The notes beneath the pieces were generated by a model that saw nothing but the letters and a program-made list of their open reading frames with translations, made no database searches and had not been told where the DNA came from. From Gnetum montanum (taxonomy: Eukaryota > Streptophyta > Gnetopsida > Gnetales > Gnetaceae), in NCBI GenBank assembly GCA_015680685.1, contig MNCI01030955.1:643326-705325 (forward strand): DNA of 62,000 bases. Direction: 5' to 3'. Every line of letters begins with the position of its first letter. Position 1 is the stretch's first letter. A program made the position numbers and the translations under genes. This document shows positions 45,785 to 57,273 of the stretch, one piece after another.

Positions 45785-47810
45785 AGCTTAGGATAGCTAG
45801 TAGACATGCTACCTCTCTTAATAGACAACCCTGCTCACTATTTTGGATCTCCTCCTTCCAACTTAGTTGTGGGGGAGATGGCCACCTCTGCAAACCATTC
45901 TAGGCCCTCAGTTCTTTTTGAATTTTTGTTTTACACATTTTTTGTTTTACACATTCTTTCAACTTTTCTTATTTTTGTTTTACACCATTGTTCATGTTTT
46001 TACTATTTCTTTTTTTGCTTGATTTACTTTTATTCGTCATCTAATAAGTGCTCATGATGGTAGATTGAATTATATCATATTGATTGCTAATGTTTGGTTT
46101 TTACCTTTGAATTATGATGATGATATTAATGTATGGTTCTTTTGGTAAAACAGGCAATGAGTCCACGCCGTCCACTCATCCATATAACTCTATGGTCTCC
46201 TTTGGCTTGGAACTGTACAGTCCCCTTTTCCTAAGTAAACTTGTTAATGAATTGGTGGTTGGGTGTTTTTCAAACTAAGGAAAGACTCAAAAGATGAAAA
46301 AAGTGTGACTTCAAAGGGATGCGATGCATTGGTCCTAGCCATTCTCTTGGGTGCTTGGATGCTTTTTCTTGGGTTTTCCATCATTTTGACATTGTTCAAA
46401 TATCAAGAAGCTGAGTGAATAAAAATAAGTCTTTGCATGGTGTGGTTCTCATGCATAAACATCAAAAAAAAAAGAGAAAAAAGAGAAAAAAGTGAAAATT
46501 CAAAGCATACCCCTTAGACATAATAAAGCAATATGGGCTACAAGAATTGGTTATGAAACTAGAAAGACATGTTACCCATGCCTGAAGGTTCCATCTAACT
46601 AAGGCCCTTTCTAACTTCTTACTTCTCCATCTTGCTCTCCTCGAGATGGTGGTCACTCTTTGTGGAAGCATTCTTGTTGCCTCAAGAGGATGGATTGGCC
46701 AAGTGTACTGATGCATGGTCATTAAATGTGGTTGGTTTAAGTCTGGATTTGGGATGAGTTCTACTTAATTATCTTAACCATGAAATACACAAGGGGCTTT
46801 ACACAACCTTATTCTTGGGATTCCATTCCATTCTCTCCTCTCCATCTTTCTTCCCATTTTCCACCTCATTGTCGATTTTATCATTAGTCTGTTCTGGGTT
46901 GATGCATTTTTTTTTCTTTGGTGAATTCTTGTGGCTAAGTTTTTAACTCTTGCTTCCAAATGACATTCCTAGAGCCTACGAACTCTTTGGTTTGTGGGTT
47001 TTTCAGGGCATAAAGGGCATCAACTTGCTTTGGGGAGGACCCACTGGCATTTATTTTTGGTGAAATTGTTAACTTATTTCCCTTAAACATTTCCTACAAT
47101 CAATCATTTCTTGTTTCATCCCCATCCATGACATCCATTTTATTGGTGTTGCCATTGATATTTTTCATCTTTCTTATTCCTCATGTTTTTCCATCTTATA
47201 GCTACTGGAGGTTCTCTCTTGATCATGGGGGCCCTGGCACAAATTTTTTAATTTTTTCCATTTTACTAATTGCCTAACCCCTACACCTTGGGTAGTTACT
47301 AGTGATAAATCTCTGAACCAGTTTCTGCCATAACCACAACTTAGCCAATGCACTTCATATTGAGGCAAGGTATCAATTGCATTGTGGATTATCTATCCTT
47401 GCTCATTTGTGACTGTGTTGTGTGTGCAGATGGCGATCATACAAACAATGGACTAGGCTTGGAGGAAGCACTTAGGATGGACCAGAATTGGAGCCTTTAT
47501 GAAAGGAGCAAGTTTGGTGGCATGGCTATGGATAAACAACGGAAGGTGCAATCTCGGCATTGGCAGTAACATGCTCCATCTTCTTTATCTCTTTCTTTTT
47601 CTCTTCAAACTATCAAATAAAGGCTTGGATGTCATTTATGTACGAGTGTTCACCACAATGGTCATGAACACTAATGTTGTAATATGCTTATTAATTCGTT
47701 CACTGGGCACGTTGAGTCTATCATCCCATTCTACCATCAGTTGTTAATTAGTCAATAATCCCATACCTTCCCAATATTTTGTAAGGAACTTGAGGACGAG
47801 TTTTCATTTA
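45785..47810 (+). other. G untranslated region
   Basis: No domain. It contains the A-rich tract (46432-46508) and stem-loop (46998-47052). The block just after integrase matches the opposite-strand blocks of C and H. Confidence 0.75.
46998..47052 (+). other. Conserved 3' UTR stem-loop, G copy
   Basis: Most decayed copy. The 'ctttggggaggaccca' core is kept, the left outer arm is degraded, and the inner pairing is reduced to GCA/TGC at 47017-47028. Confidence 0.5.
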
Positions 47811-47822
47811 GTTGTTGGGGTA
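47811..47822 (+). other. Polypurine tract of G
   Basis: GTTGTTGGGGTA directly before the 3' LTR. Confidence 0.8.
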
Positions 47823-48886
47823 TAATGAGAGTAGTTACTCTAGTGGTTACTTTAGTAGTTATTCTAATTATTAAAGTGGTTACTCTAGCAGTTACTCTAA
47901 TTATTAGAGTGGTTACTCTAGCGGTTACTCTAGTAGTTATTCTATAGAGTGGTTACTCTATTGGTTACTTTAGTAGTTATTCTAATTATTAGAGTGGTTA
48001 CTCTATTGGTTACTTTAGTAGTTGTTCTAATTATTAGAGTGGTTACTCTATTGGTTACTTTAGTAGTTATTCTAATTATTAGAGTGGTTACTCTAATTAT
48101 TAGAGTAGTTGCTCCCAAGCCTATAAATATAGTGCCTAGGCGCACGCACAATTGGAAGGGAAGTCTTTAAGCAGTCAATTAGCGAAACTCCTGTAGTCTG
48201 TTTGAAAGTTAGAGTATTTTCCAAGTGCCCACAGTAGGAGGTCTAAGTGTAGATGGATCTTTATACAAGCATTGTGTACCTGAGCACACCTTGTGTATGG
48301 CAATAAAGATGAGCTCTTTGATTCATCCTTGTAGCACTTGAGATTTGTTTTCTTACACATTTATTTTATTTTATTTTCTTATGCATTTATTTTATTTTAT
48401 GCACTTTATATTTCTGTTATTAGCATAGCAATTCATTTTGATCAATTAAGAAAATCATTAAATTACACAAGCATGACCACTTCGAGCATGCGTGTAATGC
48501 TTGGTAACCCAGTAACGATTAGCATTTGGTAATCCCAGTAGTGTTGTACTAGTTCAGAATGTGTACAGCAAGTGGGAACAGATGTTGGTGTTAGGATTAG
48601 GTAGAACTTAGTTAATGAGTAGTTAAGTTAAATTAGTCACTTAGTTACCTCTCTCCTTCCCTACTACCGTAGGACATAAAAACATAAAAGTTATAAAAAT
48701 CATATGCCTCAAGCTTACTTAACCATACAATCGTGACATACAGGTAAGCTTAGGAAGACAACGATCAACCGACCCGTCCTTGTTCCACAAGGGTGCATAA
48801 GCACTTAGTCCTTGGAATTAGACCAGATCATGCTTGAAATGCTTGTATTCATATGGTTGAGCATAGGGGTACCTTACCACTCATCA
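47823..48886 (+). repeat. G 3' LTR (1064 bp)
   Basis: Pairs with 38842-39827. The U3 minisatellite (47823-48113) is about 70 bp longer than in the 5' LTR. TATA box at 48122-48131. Confidence 0.95.
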
Positions 48887-48891
48887 AACTA
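48887..48891. repeat. Target-site duplication, right side of G
   Basis: AACTA, partner of 38837-38841. Confidence 0.97.
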
Positions 48892-49070
48892 AGTGTGAAA
48901 ATGTAGAAAAAAATGGCTAAGTATAAAACTGCGAAAAAATGGGTAAGTGTAAAAAACACAAAAAAAATGACTAATTGTAAACCACTAGAAAAATGGCTAA
49001 CTTTGAGACTACACTCACGACGCTAGAGCCAACTACGTTCTCTACCTGAGAGCCAACTATGCTCTCATGA
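48892..49070 (-). repeat. F leader tandem repeats
   Basis: Four or five units of about 30 bp (a-rich run, 'atggctaagtgtaaaac') followed by 'gccaactacgctctc' units. They lie between the F primer site and gag, the place where packaging or dimerisation signals are expected. Confidence 0.6.
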
Positions 49071-49304
49071 GCAGCTAGAATTTGGCTAAATGTAAGGTAT
49101 ACACTTTGGTGTTGTCAAGCAGGGTTCCAGGGGAATCGACAATGGGGGTCTAGTCTACATCAATGACTTGTAGATAACTTCTATGTTGGACTGAGATCCA
49201 GCTACTGTTATGGCAAGTCCATAGGGATGTAAGAGCTAGTAATGGTGGTAGAGAGAGCACATGAGGCAACAACCAAGGAAGACTATAGAAGGGAATGGCA
49301 TTGG

Positions 49305-49327
49305 CCCTCCTTCTAGCATCAAAAAAT
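49305..49327 (-). other. Primer-binding-site region of F
   Basis: In element sense the LTR is followed by ATTTTTTGATGCTAGAAGG, resembling a decayed TGGCGCTAG-type site of Tat elements. The tRNA is not assignable. Confidence 0.45.
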
Positions 49328-50978
49328 TGTAGCAACCAAAAACAGTACACCAAGAGGTTCATGGTGTGCATAGTTTGACCTTACATCCACATGAGGGTCT
49401 ATTGGAAATGAAGATAGGGTGCCTAGAATGGTCTTGTCAATGAAACTGGGACTTACAGAGTGTTACATCAAAACAAATGCTGGTGGTTTACACGATATTT
49501 ACAACATCCACGATGCCAATGAGAGTGAGCATAGTTGAAGTTTTCGATACAAAACGAGGGTACAAACATGTGAATATGTGCAGAAAATAGCAAAAAATAT
49601 AAGTAAATGCTAGAATGCAAGAGAAAATGCTAAAAATGTGTAGGAAGTGAGCAAAAGAGAAAGCAACACCACCCCAAATGGGGGGAGCATAGCTAATTGT
49701 AAGAAAAGGTGAGGAGGTATGCGGTGTACAAACAGGCATAGCAGGTAGCATAGTCATACTCGTAGGGTGTCTAGGCTATGAAGAATGATGTCCTCTATGA
49801 AGTCTAGGCCTGCCAAGTTTGTTGCCACAATGTCCTGCAGGCTGCAGTGGTCTATGACATCCCAGATGGTGTGCAACAATACTAAATGCTAGCTCAAAGT
49901 TTGCTAAAATGCTAAGTGCGCTCAGGTGCAAGAATGCTTAAAATGCATATTACCAATTCAATGCAAGAATTGCCAACCCCTGAAATGTAGAGCACTAGGA
50001 AATTTATAAGGTTCGTGTTGCTATGTATTGTGGATTAGGTGCCATGGGTTAGAGGGGTAGTTGGGACTATGCTAACCCTAACTATGCTCTCCACTAAAGC
50101 AAATGGTATTCTATCGGTGTGTTTCAATGGACCCTACGACACTACCAACCTATGACTATGCTACCAAACTACCTATGCAAGTGTCAAATAGAATGCAATG
50201 TACCTGAATAATGCAAAATAGTGAAGTTTTGAAGGCTATGCTTCAGGACTATGTTGTCCAATCTCTCAAGTGGTGTCGAGCATAGGTACAATTTGGGGGC
50301 AAATGGAGGGTGCAAAAGAAATGCAAATTGTTGATCCTAGTTGTTGGAGAAGTGTCAAAGCCGAGATAAAGGTTGGTGCTACGTTTTGGAGGCTTCTAGA
50401 TGTAGCTCTACATGACTACACTGACTACGCTCTAGAGCATAGTTCCAAAAATTAGGAAAAATTTGCAAAAAAATGTGTTCCAATGCTGACTACACTGACT
50501 ATGCTCTAGAGTGTAATCTTGATAGTGAGAGTGCAGCCTTGACACTTGGAAAAATTTGGCAAAAATTGATTTCCTTATGTAGACTACACTGACTATGCTT
50601 AAGAGCATAATAGAGAGCATAGTCTTAGAAGTTGGAAAATTTTCCAAACTGTTTTTTCTATGCCAAGCTAGCCTGACAGCTTCTAGCTTGACACTTAGGA
50701 AAATTTGCAAAACTAGCCACTGGTGTGCTGACTATGCTCTAGAGCATAGTCCCAGCAGTGAGAGTGTAGTCCAACACTTAGAAAAATTTGTAGTTGTTGT
50801 TGACACTTAAGAAAATCTTGCCAATCTGGGCTTATGTTGCAAACTATGCTAACTATGCTTTGGAGCATATTCCTAACAATGGGGAGCATAGGCCCAACAC
50901 TTAGAAAAAATTGCCTTGAGTTGACACTTGGACAAATTCACAATTGAGACCTAGTGGCCTAAATTTGATGGTGTTTCA
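49328..50978 (-). repeat. F 5' LTR (1651 bp)
   Basis: Pairs with 31168-32806. U3 palindromes at 50423-50444, 50497-50518, 50591-50612, 50730-50751 (perfect) and 50851-50872. TATA-like TATAAATT at 50001-50008 on the minus strand. Confidence 0.92.
50423..50872. repeat. F U3 palindrome array, 5' LTR
   Basis: Five 22-bp dyads on the half-site GACTATGCTCT. The first is missing from the 3' LTR at the matching place (near 32275), a clean loss of one hairpin. Confidence 0.85.
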
Positions 50979-50983
50979 CACAC
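50979..50983. repeat. Target-site duplication, right side of F
   Basis: CACAC, partner of 31163-31167. Confidence 0.93.
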
Positions 50984-52189
50984 GAAGGAAGTTAATAAGA
51001 GAACCCAATAAGTCCCCTTGAGGTCACATCATTTGCCATTCCCACTTGGTCGTTTCCTCTTTCTTCAAGGTACAATGATCATTGATTAATTTTAGTTTCA
51101 TGAAAGAAGAACCAAATCGCTTTCATGATAAAATACCTTTTTATTTAGAGAATTAAAGGGATGGATGAGTTGGTTTCACTACTTTACATAATTACTTACC
51201 TAATTATCTTGATAGAATAGCACAAAAAAGCCCAACATATAGATTTGACTTTTGCATCATGACTTGGCAATATTATTAATGAAAGCATAAAATACATTCA
51301 TAAAACATAATGAAAATGACTCAAGAAAAGAGAATAATATAAAGAAAAGAACAATATTAAGAAATGGGAAATATATGAAGAATCAGAGAATTTTGGAAGA
51401 AATAAGAAAATGATAAAAAATTGTAAAACAAAAAAGATGAAAAATACTTATTAGTTCTTGAACCATGATGGAGCATCTCCCCCATGACTAATCTTATGAT
51501 CACATATTTAGGAGATGGACCACATAATCCCTTGGTTATACACCACTGGTTTTTCATCTATTACTATTATTGATTTAATTAACCATGTGGTAGCACATCT
51601 AACATTGGTGATAGTCTCATTTGGATCATGTGGAGATGTATCTTCGTTTGGACTTGAAGGTATTTCCATTTTTTGGGATCCATATGTGTTTGCTTCTTCT
51701 TATTGATTTTCTATTTTAATTCCTCAATCTCCATGTTTAAGATCGTTTTCCAATGTATAATCAAAGTGTAGGATATCTGTGTCTAAGTTCTTTGTTTGGT
51801 CTATTTTCTTAATTCTAGAACCAAAAGTAGATCAGTTACTTCCATGCATCTTTGAAATAGTTTTATATTCTTATTTTCAAGCCATTGGGTGTCTTCTAGT
51901 TTAGTGGCTACTAGGTAGATTGATTTTTGCTGACACATTTATTTTTGAACTTTATGGTGGATTGGTATAGAGGTTGTGTTGGTATTTTGAACCTTCGGCC
52001 CACAACTACATCCATTATTATTAATGATGCATCAAATGTTTCTGTCTCGCCACAGTGATGGGTTCATTATTTTAGTACTGTGTTGGATTGGTGATGGTTG
52101 TTGGCTTTTGCATATGATGAAGAGATATCATTCTGACAAGGAAAGGTGTTGCACTAGAGTGGCCTTGTGTTGGTTTTGATGTGCTAATA
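50984..52189 (-). other. E untranslated region, right piece
   Basis: Homologous to D 3825-4540, including the AT-rich stretch and the piece resembling the segment after protease (about 51880-51930). RT and integrase are absent, as in D. About 300 bp near 51480-51780 ('cacatttaggagatgg') are not in D. Confidence 0.7.
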
Positions 52190-54253
52190 GATTTACGAGT
52201 TTTGCACTCATGCATGGCAACCATCCTAAAGAAAGGAAATTTCTAAGGTTGTAATGGAGATCTATTAACATTATCATTTTCATGTATGTTTACAGAATAA
52301 GTGGCATTCTTTCGTTGATGTTGTGGTGCTGAACCCTTGTGTGTTGTTGGTGGTGACATATGGTGGAGGTAAGTATGAGAATATTGAGAATATGATGGAG
52401 GATGAGAGGCATGAAGTGGTGATCCTTCAGAAGATGTTGTTGGTTGATGATATTTGGGAGAGTGGTAGTAGTGATATGAGGTAGATGAAGTAGAACTAGT
52501 TAGAGAAATAGGTTGTTAAACATAATATCCGTATAGGTCTGGTTGGTAGTAAGTAATGCTGGTTTGATGATTACCTCCCCTATGACTATGGATTTTGCCA
52601 TTATGTTTGATAGTAGTGTTAAGGTTGGTAAGAAGTCCCACTAGGATAGCATGGTTGGTTGTAGGACTATCTATAATTACCTTGTGAAAAAGGTAATTTC
52701 CTAGGCATTTGCTTTTGTAGGAACTTGGGATTCAAAGCAAAAGCCCAATACTCATGTAGATGTAACATGACTGGGCAATAGCCCTTTGGATGATCATATA
52801 GGTAGATGTCACATCGATCATCCTCTTTTGTAGTTGAGTTTATAGCCTCTTCTTCTATAATGATTTTCCCTTTTTGTCAATAAGTGTTCCTAGTTATTTG
52901 TTTGTTCTTTTTCCTCTTCTTGTTTTGATACTTCATCCCTTTTGAGTTACTCTCTCCTCTATGGTTTTCATGTAAGTTGTAACTTTGTTGTTCATCAACT
53001 CCTACATCTTATCTATTCTTACTTCAAGTTCATCGATAGACTTTTGTATTAGTAAGGTTTGTTGTGAAATCACCTCATCAAGAGTTGCCTCTTTTTCCTC
53101 ATCATATATATGGATCCTCTTCTTTTAAAGAGTTGGGTCCCAATTATATTCCTCTACATTTGCTTGTTTACATAACTTAGCATCTTCTTTTGCCACTCGC
53201 TCGATTAGCCTTTGTATTTGATGGGATTTTAAATTGTATAATCAACCTTGGGTGTAAATCCCAAGGGTTTCCCTTGTTTGATTACAAAGCCAACCTATGA
53301 TGTGGAAAAGCTACTCTTTTTAATAGAAATCATGGCCTTGACATATATGTAGTAGTAAATAGTATCTATCCAAGGCAAAATCTAAGGATTCATGATTTTC
53401 TTACTTCCATCCTTGCATTTTTTTTTAGGTTGGACACTCTTACATAGGTTTATTATTTTTCATTGAAAAGCTCTAGCATTGTAGACCATCGATGGATTAA
53501 ATCTAGTTCCAACGATCTATAACAACCTTCAACTTTGTCTATTAGTATCCTAGTGAAGAGCTTAAGCTTTTACCACTTACATTCTATATTTTGCAAGGAA
53601 AAGACATCATTGAAGGCTTATAAATGATGTTTTGGATTAGAATTATAGCATCCCCTATATTTAGGAATGTTGTCCATATCAAGTTGTTTGATGCAACTTT
53701 CCTTTTGATGCCTATCGAGTATTCTAACTACCTTAGTTATCTACATCATGCTCCTAGTAGCCAACAAGGGTCTATCATCATCAAACATGTCATGGTGATA
53801 ATTTCTCTTTCTAGTTGTTTGATTATGATGATTTTATTCATGCTCACACTGATGATCTCATCTATTTCTACCTCTATCTTCATCTTGATTCCTATTTTTA
53901 TACCTACATTCATCTTCATTAGAACTAGCCATGGAAGAGGAAGAGGTAGATGATGAATTAAGAGAATCGCTGTGGCTCCTATATTTTTCCCTTTGGTCCC
54001 TTGATGTATTTCTTTTAGGTTTAGAGGAGGTCCTAGGCCTTGAGGTCCTCCTTGTTCTAGGACTTTCTCCGTATCCTCTAGGATTGTCTGTACTAGTTGA
54101 ACATAGTCCTTGTGTGTATTAAGGATGGAAATGAGCATATGGAACCCCTACTTAAGGGTGTTCACTTCAATTTTATTTAGTATAGATCCTATCATTTCTC
54201 CTATGAGAGTTTTCATCATACGATGTGTTATAGGTCCTATGTGAAAAAGACAT
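52190..54253 (-). pseudogene. gag: E gag, decayed
   Basis: Start at ATG 54251-54253, same context as D. Arg/Ser-rich N-terminal part with a serine run at about 53930-53960, capsid-like remnants (53700-53450), and a zinc knuckle at 52772-52813 keeping the first Cys, His and last Cys while the second Cys is Tyr (G to A). The C-terminal part is Tyr/Gly/Ser-rich. Many stops. Confidence 0.75.
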
Positions 54254-54362
54254 GTTTTTAACATGTGTGACTTAAAATATTAATATTTTCTAAAAGATAG
54301 ATCGTTAATATGTTTACAGTGATCGTGTATAATATAACTAACCTAGATAACTAGCACCATCC

Positions 54363-54377
54363 TTGGCAACAATGCCA
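54363..54377 (-). other. Primer binding site of E
   Basis: Reads TGGCATTGTTGCCAA in element sense: tRNA-Asp type with transition changes. Confidence 0.75.
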
Positions 54378-54378
54378 A

Positions 54379-55233
54379 TTATGAGCAGCGAGTACCCCCT
54401 ATGCCCAACCATATGAATCATAAGTGTTCACGCACAATCTAGTCAAATTTCATCGATGGGACTTGTTGTGGCATCTAGATTATTATGCATTGATCATAGT
54501 TCACTGTCTTCCCACTTGGACTAGTGGTAGCTTTGTCATGTATGGTTTAGTCCAAAGTGAGGCATATGATTGTTGATGTTATTTTGGCCTTATGCTACTC
54601 CTAACAATAATAGAGAAATTAATTATTTAATCTAATTAATAATGGGAGGATAATGTCTAAACTAGCCTACATGCAATGAGTGTTAGTTCCTAGCTTGCTG
54701 TACATGTCCTGAACCCATGTATCCACTACTGGGATTATCAAGTGCTATGCTACTGGGTGAATGAAGCAATAATGCTATTGGGACTACCAAGAGAATACGT
54801 GTTTATGCTCGAAACTAGTTGCACTCATTTCGCCAATTCATTAATGTGCATGGAAATGTAAATATTAACTAAGTACATGGAATATAAATTGCATTAAAAA
54901 TAAATTTAATCTAAGTCAAAGTGATGCAGTGAATAAGAATCAATGTCAATCTTATTGTCGTTCATGGAATGTGTCTAGGTACAAGCCACTTAAATAAGAT
55001 GCCATACAACTAACTCAGATCCACACTGTGGGCACTCATACTGTTCTCTAAGACTACAAAAATAAACTACAAGAGTCTACCTACAAAAATGACCAAAAGA
55101 TTCGAAATACATAATGGGCGCACACATATTTATAGGTGAAAATAGACCCTACAATATTAGGTGTTCGACATCACCGCTTGTGCTTCGATATTGGGGATTC
55201 GATATTTGGGCCTATGCAAAATATGATTTATCA
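54379..55233 (-). repeat. E 5' LTR (855 bp)
   Basis: Pairs with 8925-9768, 45 kb away. Minus-strand TATA box at 55127-55134, intact here though damaged in the 3' LTR. Confidence 0.87.
55127..55134 (-). promoter_or_regulatory. TATA box of E 5' LTR
   Basis: TATAAATA on the minus strand. Confidence 0.7.
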
Positions 55234-55238
55234 ATGCA
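55234..55238. repeat. Target-site duplication, right side of E
   Basis: ATGCA, partner of GTGCA at 8920-8924. Confidence 0.6.
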
Positions 55239-57273
55239 TAAAGATTGAGATTGATTTCCTCTACATTGCAATAATTTAACTTTTTTTAATTTATATTATA
55301 TGCATTTTACTTTCTATGCAATTTATTTTTATAGCATTAGTATAAATTTTAATAATGTTTACTTTTATACTTGGAATTAGTGATGCATAATGAGTATGCT
55401 GATACTTAGAGTGCTTTTATATGATAACTCCTATAATTTAGGAGTGTGACAATAGGTTGATGGAAGAGATAGTCATCACATCTAGGACTTTACTTTCACT
55501 TGCATTAGTAGTAATTCCATTTTCATTATATTTTGCACTGGTAGTACATGAGATGAAATAATACAATGATCATGTGCCTCGATTGCACTTGACCATAAAA
55601 TGTGTTCTAACTACAAGTGAGGTTGAGAAGATAGTGACTTACAATCTCAGTGCTAATTAATGTATAATATATTCCTTCCATAGAATTTAATAAAGTTTAT
55701 CACATATGCTCATAAATTTGTATAGTTGGATGTTGGGATAATTTTTCATTGATCATTTGCCACTTTTGTCAGGGGAAGATGTTAGGTATATAATAGTAGT
55801 CACTTGTTGCAATTACAATTTAGGATATATCATTCTACCATTATTATATTATATTAATAAGAGCACATACTCATTGTTATTTACATGTATTATTCACATA
55901 AATCTAAAATCCCAAAACCAGTAGAAAATGAAGAGAGAATTCATGTTGATGAGCTTGGGTAAGACAACAACCATAAATAAGTGTGAATCATCTATATACC
56001 CATAACAATCTATTCTATTTTAACTTTACATTTATTTTCAGCCAATAAGAATAACTTTGATGGAGGAATCATAGTGTTAACATTGTCCAACATTTTGATC
56101 GATTAGATCTTTCCATGTTAAAAGCTATAATAAGGAGGGGCAATTTGGGCCTTATAGCAAGGAGTTGTCAAATTAAAAATGAATTGGTGTTGCCCTAATA
56201 GCATGATGTAGGCTAGCATAGTACAAATAGATGAATGAACCAACAACATTAAAGGAAAAGGTAAGTACAATGTATCATTGAAAGCTGAGTTGGAATAAGT
56301 AGAGGATGAGGCCTAGAAAACCCATAGAAAAGAGATCTTATTGTGCTAGATCTACTTCACGAGACACTACAAACATAATATTCCACTTCAATGAGGATAA
56401 ACTGAGAAATATTACCATTAGGTCTTCACTTAGAATGTAATACATAAAGGATAATGGAGACCCTAAAATTAGTAAATCTCATAGGCCAAGGACAAATAGT
56501 AGAGGAACAAATCATGAATAAAGAAAAGGTAGAGGTAGGTGAAGTAGACATGTCAACTCTACTGATTCTTTTCTATTTAGTCACTTCAAGATAGGTGAGA
56601 AAAGGATTGAAAGGAATTCATAGAGAAGAGTAGGAATGGTATGATTCTAAGGATCAAATTGTAACACCCCACTAACCTATACTCATGCTAGAAATATATA
56701 ACTTAGAAAAGAAAATGCAACATATAAAAATCCAAAGGATGCTAAGAAAATTGATAGGAAAAATAGTAGGCATCCATAAAAGTAGGTGCAGAGGGACATA
56801 GAAATTATAGAATAAATTAAATATAAAGTTGCAATGCCATAATCCCTTATGTACAAAACTTAAACTATTCACTAATAACAGTTCATTACTCCTAATGGCC
56901 AATCCAACAAAGAGTCATTAGTGAAATAACATTATAATAGTGGAATTAAAAATATAATATCCACAATTAGATCAATATATTATCCAAATATCAAGATCCA
57001 AATTAATGTTACCAATGACCAACTTAAATAAATAGGAAATTAAAGTTAGGCATGCACTAAACACAAATAAGTACAAAGTTTCCATTGCCAACCAAAGGGC
57101 ATTACAAAGTACAAAATACCACTTGAATATTACATATTAGAAAATTCACCAAAAATTTCAACTTAAACAAAATGTTAGAGAAGCTTAAATTCTAATACAA
57201 GCATCAACTTCTCCAACTACTCCTGATCAGAAACATCTATTTTACCTAGGAGGCAGTTAGCATACATGACAAA
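55239..57273. other. AT-rich old locus between E and H
   Basis: About 2 kb with no LTR, RNA gene or recognisable protein. Minor open frames on both strands (for example 56672-56902 minus) show no family wording. It continues the locus at 770-1186 and 7239-8919. Bases 57269-57273 (acaaa) are the candidate left duplication of H. Confidence 0.5.

Larger units (their letters stand above)
38842..48886 (+). mobile_element. Element G: Athila-like gag-pol element
   Basis: Plus-strand element of 10.05 kb with perfect AACTA duplications, nested in the 5' leader of F. Order: 5' LTR 38842-39827, primer site 39829-39843, gag 39964-42527, protease, RT, a truncated RNase H, integrase to about 45784, untranslated region with A-rich tract and stem-loop, polypurine tract, 3' LTR 47823-48886. 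The best-preserved pol here: protease DSG, RT FMDD and the integrase D-D-E triad are present, but stops, frameshifts and the RNase H loss make it defective. No third ORF is seen. Confidence 0.95.
31168..50978 (-). mobile_element. Element F: Tat-lineage non-autonomous element with gag-protease and antisense ORF
   Basis: LTRs of 1639 and 1651 bp begin TGTAG and end TTTCA, with perfect CACAC duplications. Without nested G it is about 9.8 kb. Minus orientation is shown by gag, a TATA box (31857-31864), a purine tract at the inner edge of the left LTR and a primer-site-like stretch at the inner edge of the right LTR. It encodes gag and a retropepsin-like region but has no RT, RNase H or integrase: the remaining 2.3 kb up to the 3' LTR instead holds an ORF on the opposite strand. 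Tat elements are known to carry additional, sometimes antisense, ORFs. The architecture matches non-autonomous gag-bearing (TR-GAG type) elements. Confidence 0.88.
8925..55233 (-). mobile_element. Element E: gag-only Athila-like element split by C and F
   Basis: Sister of D. 3' LTR 8925-9768, internal pieces 9769-10809, 30554-31162 and 50979-54378, 5' LTR 54379-55233. Without C and F it is about 6.7 kb. The pieces rejoin against D: the block ending at 10807 continues at 30559 as D does at 3190, and the 'gagtcataaaccaca' before F continues as 'cgaaggaagt' after F, as in D near 3825. It contains gag, the A-rich tract and the stem-loop but no RT or integrase. The near-perfect 5-bp duplication supports a single original insertion. 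Confidence 0.85.

Noticed and set aside
31168-50978. Plus orientation for element F
   Set aside because: TATA box, polypurine tract, primer-site-like stretch and gag all point to the minus strand; only the extra ORF is on plus.
56240-56640. Possible exon-like text on the plus strand
   Set aside because: Stops every few dozen codons and no family wording; left as unannotated AT-rich sequence.
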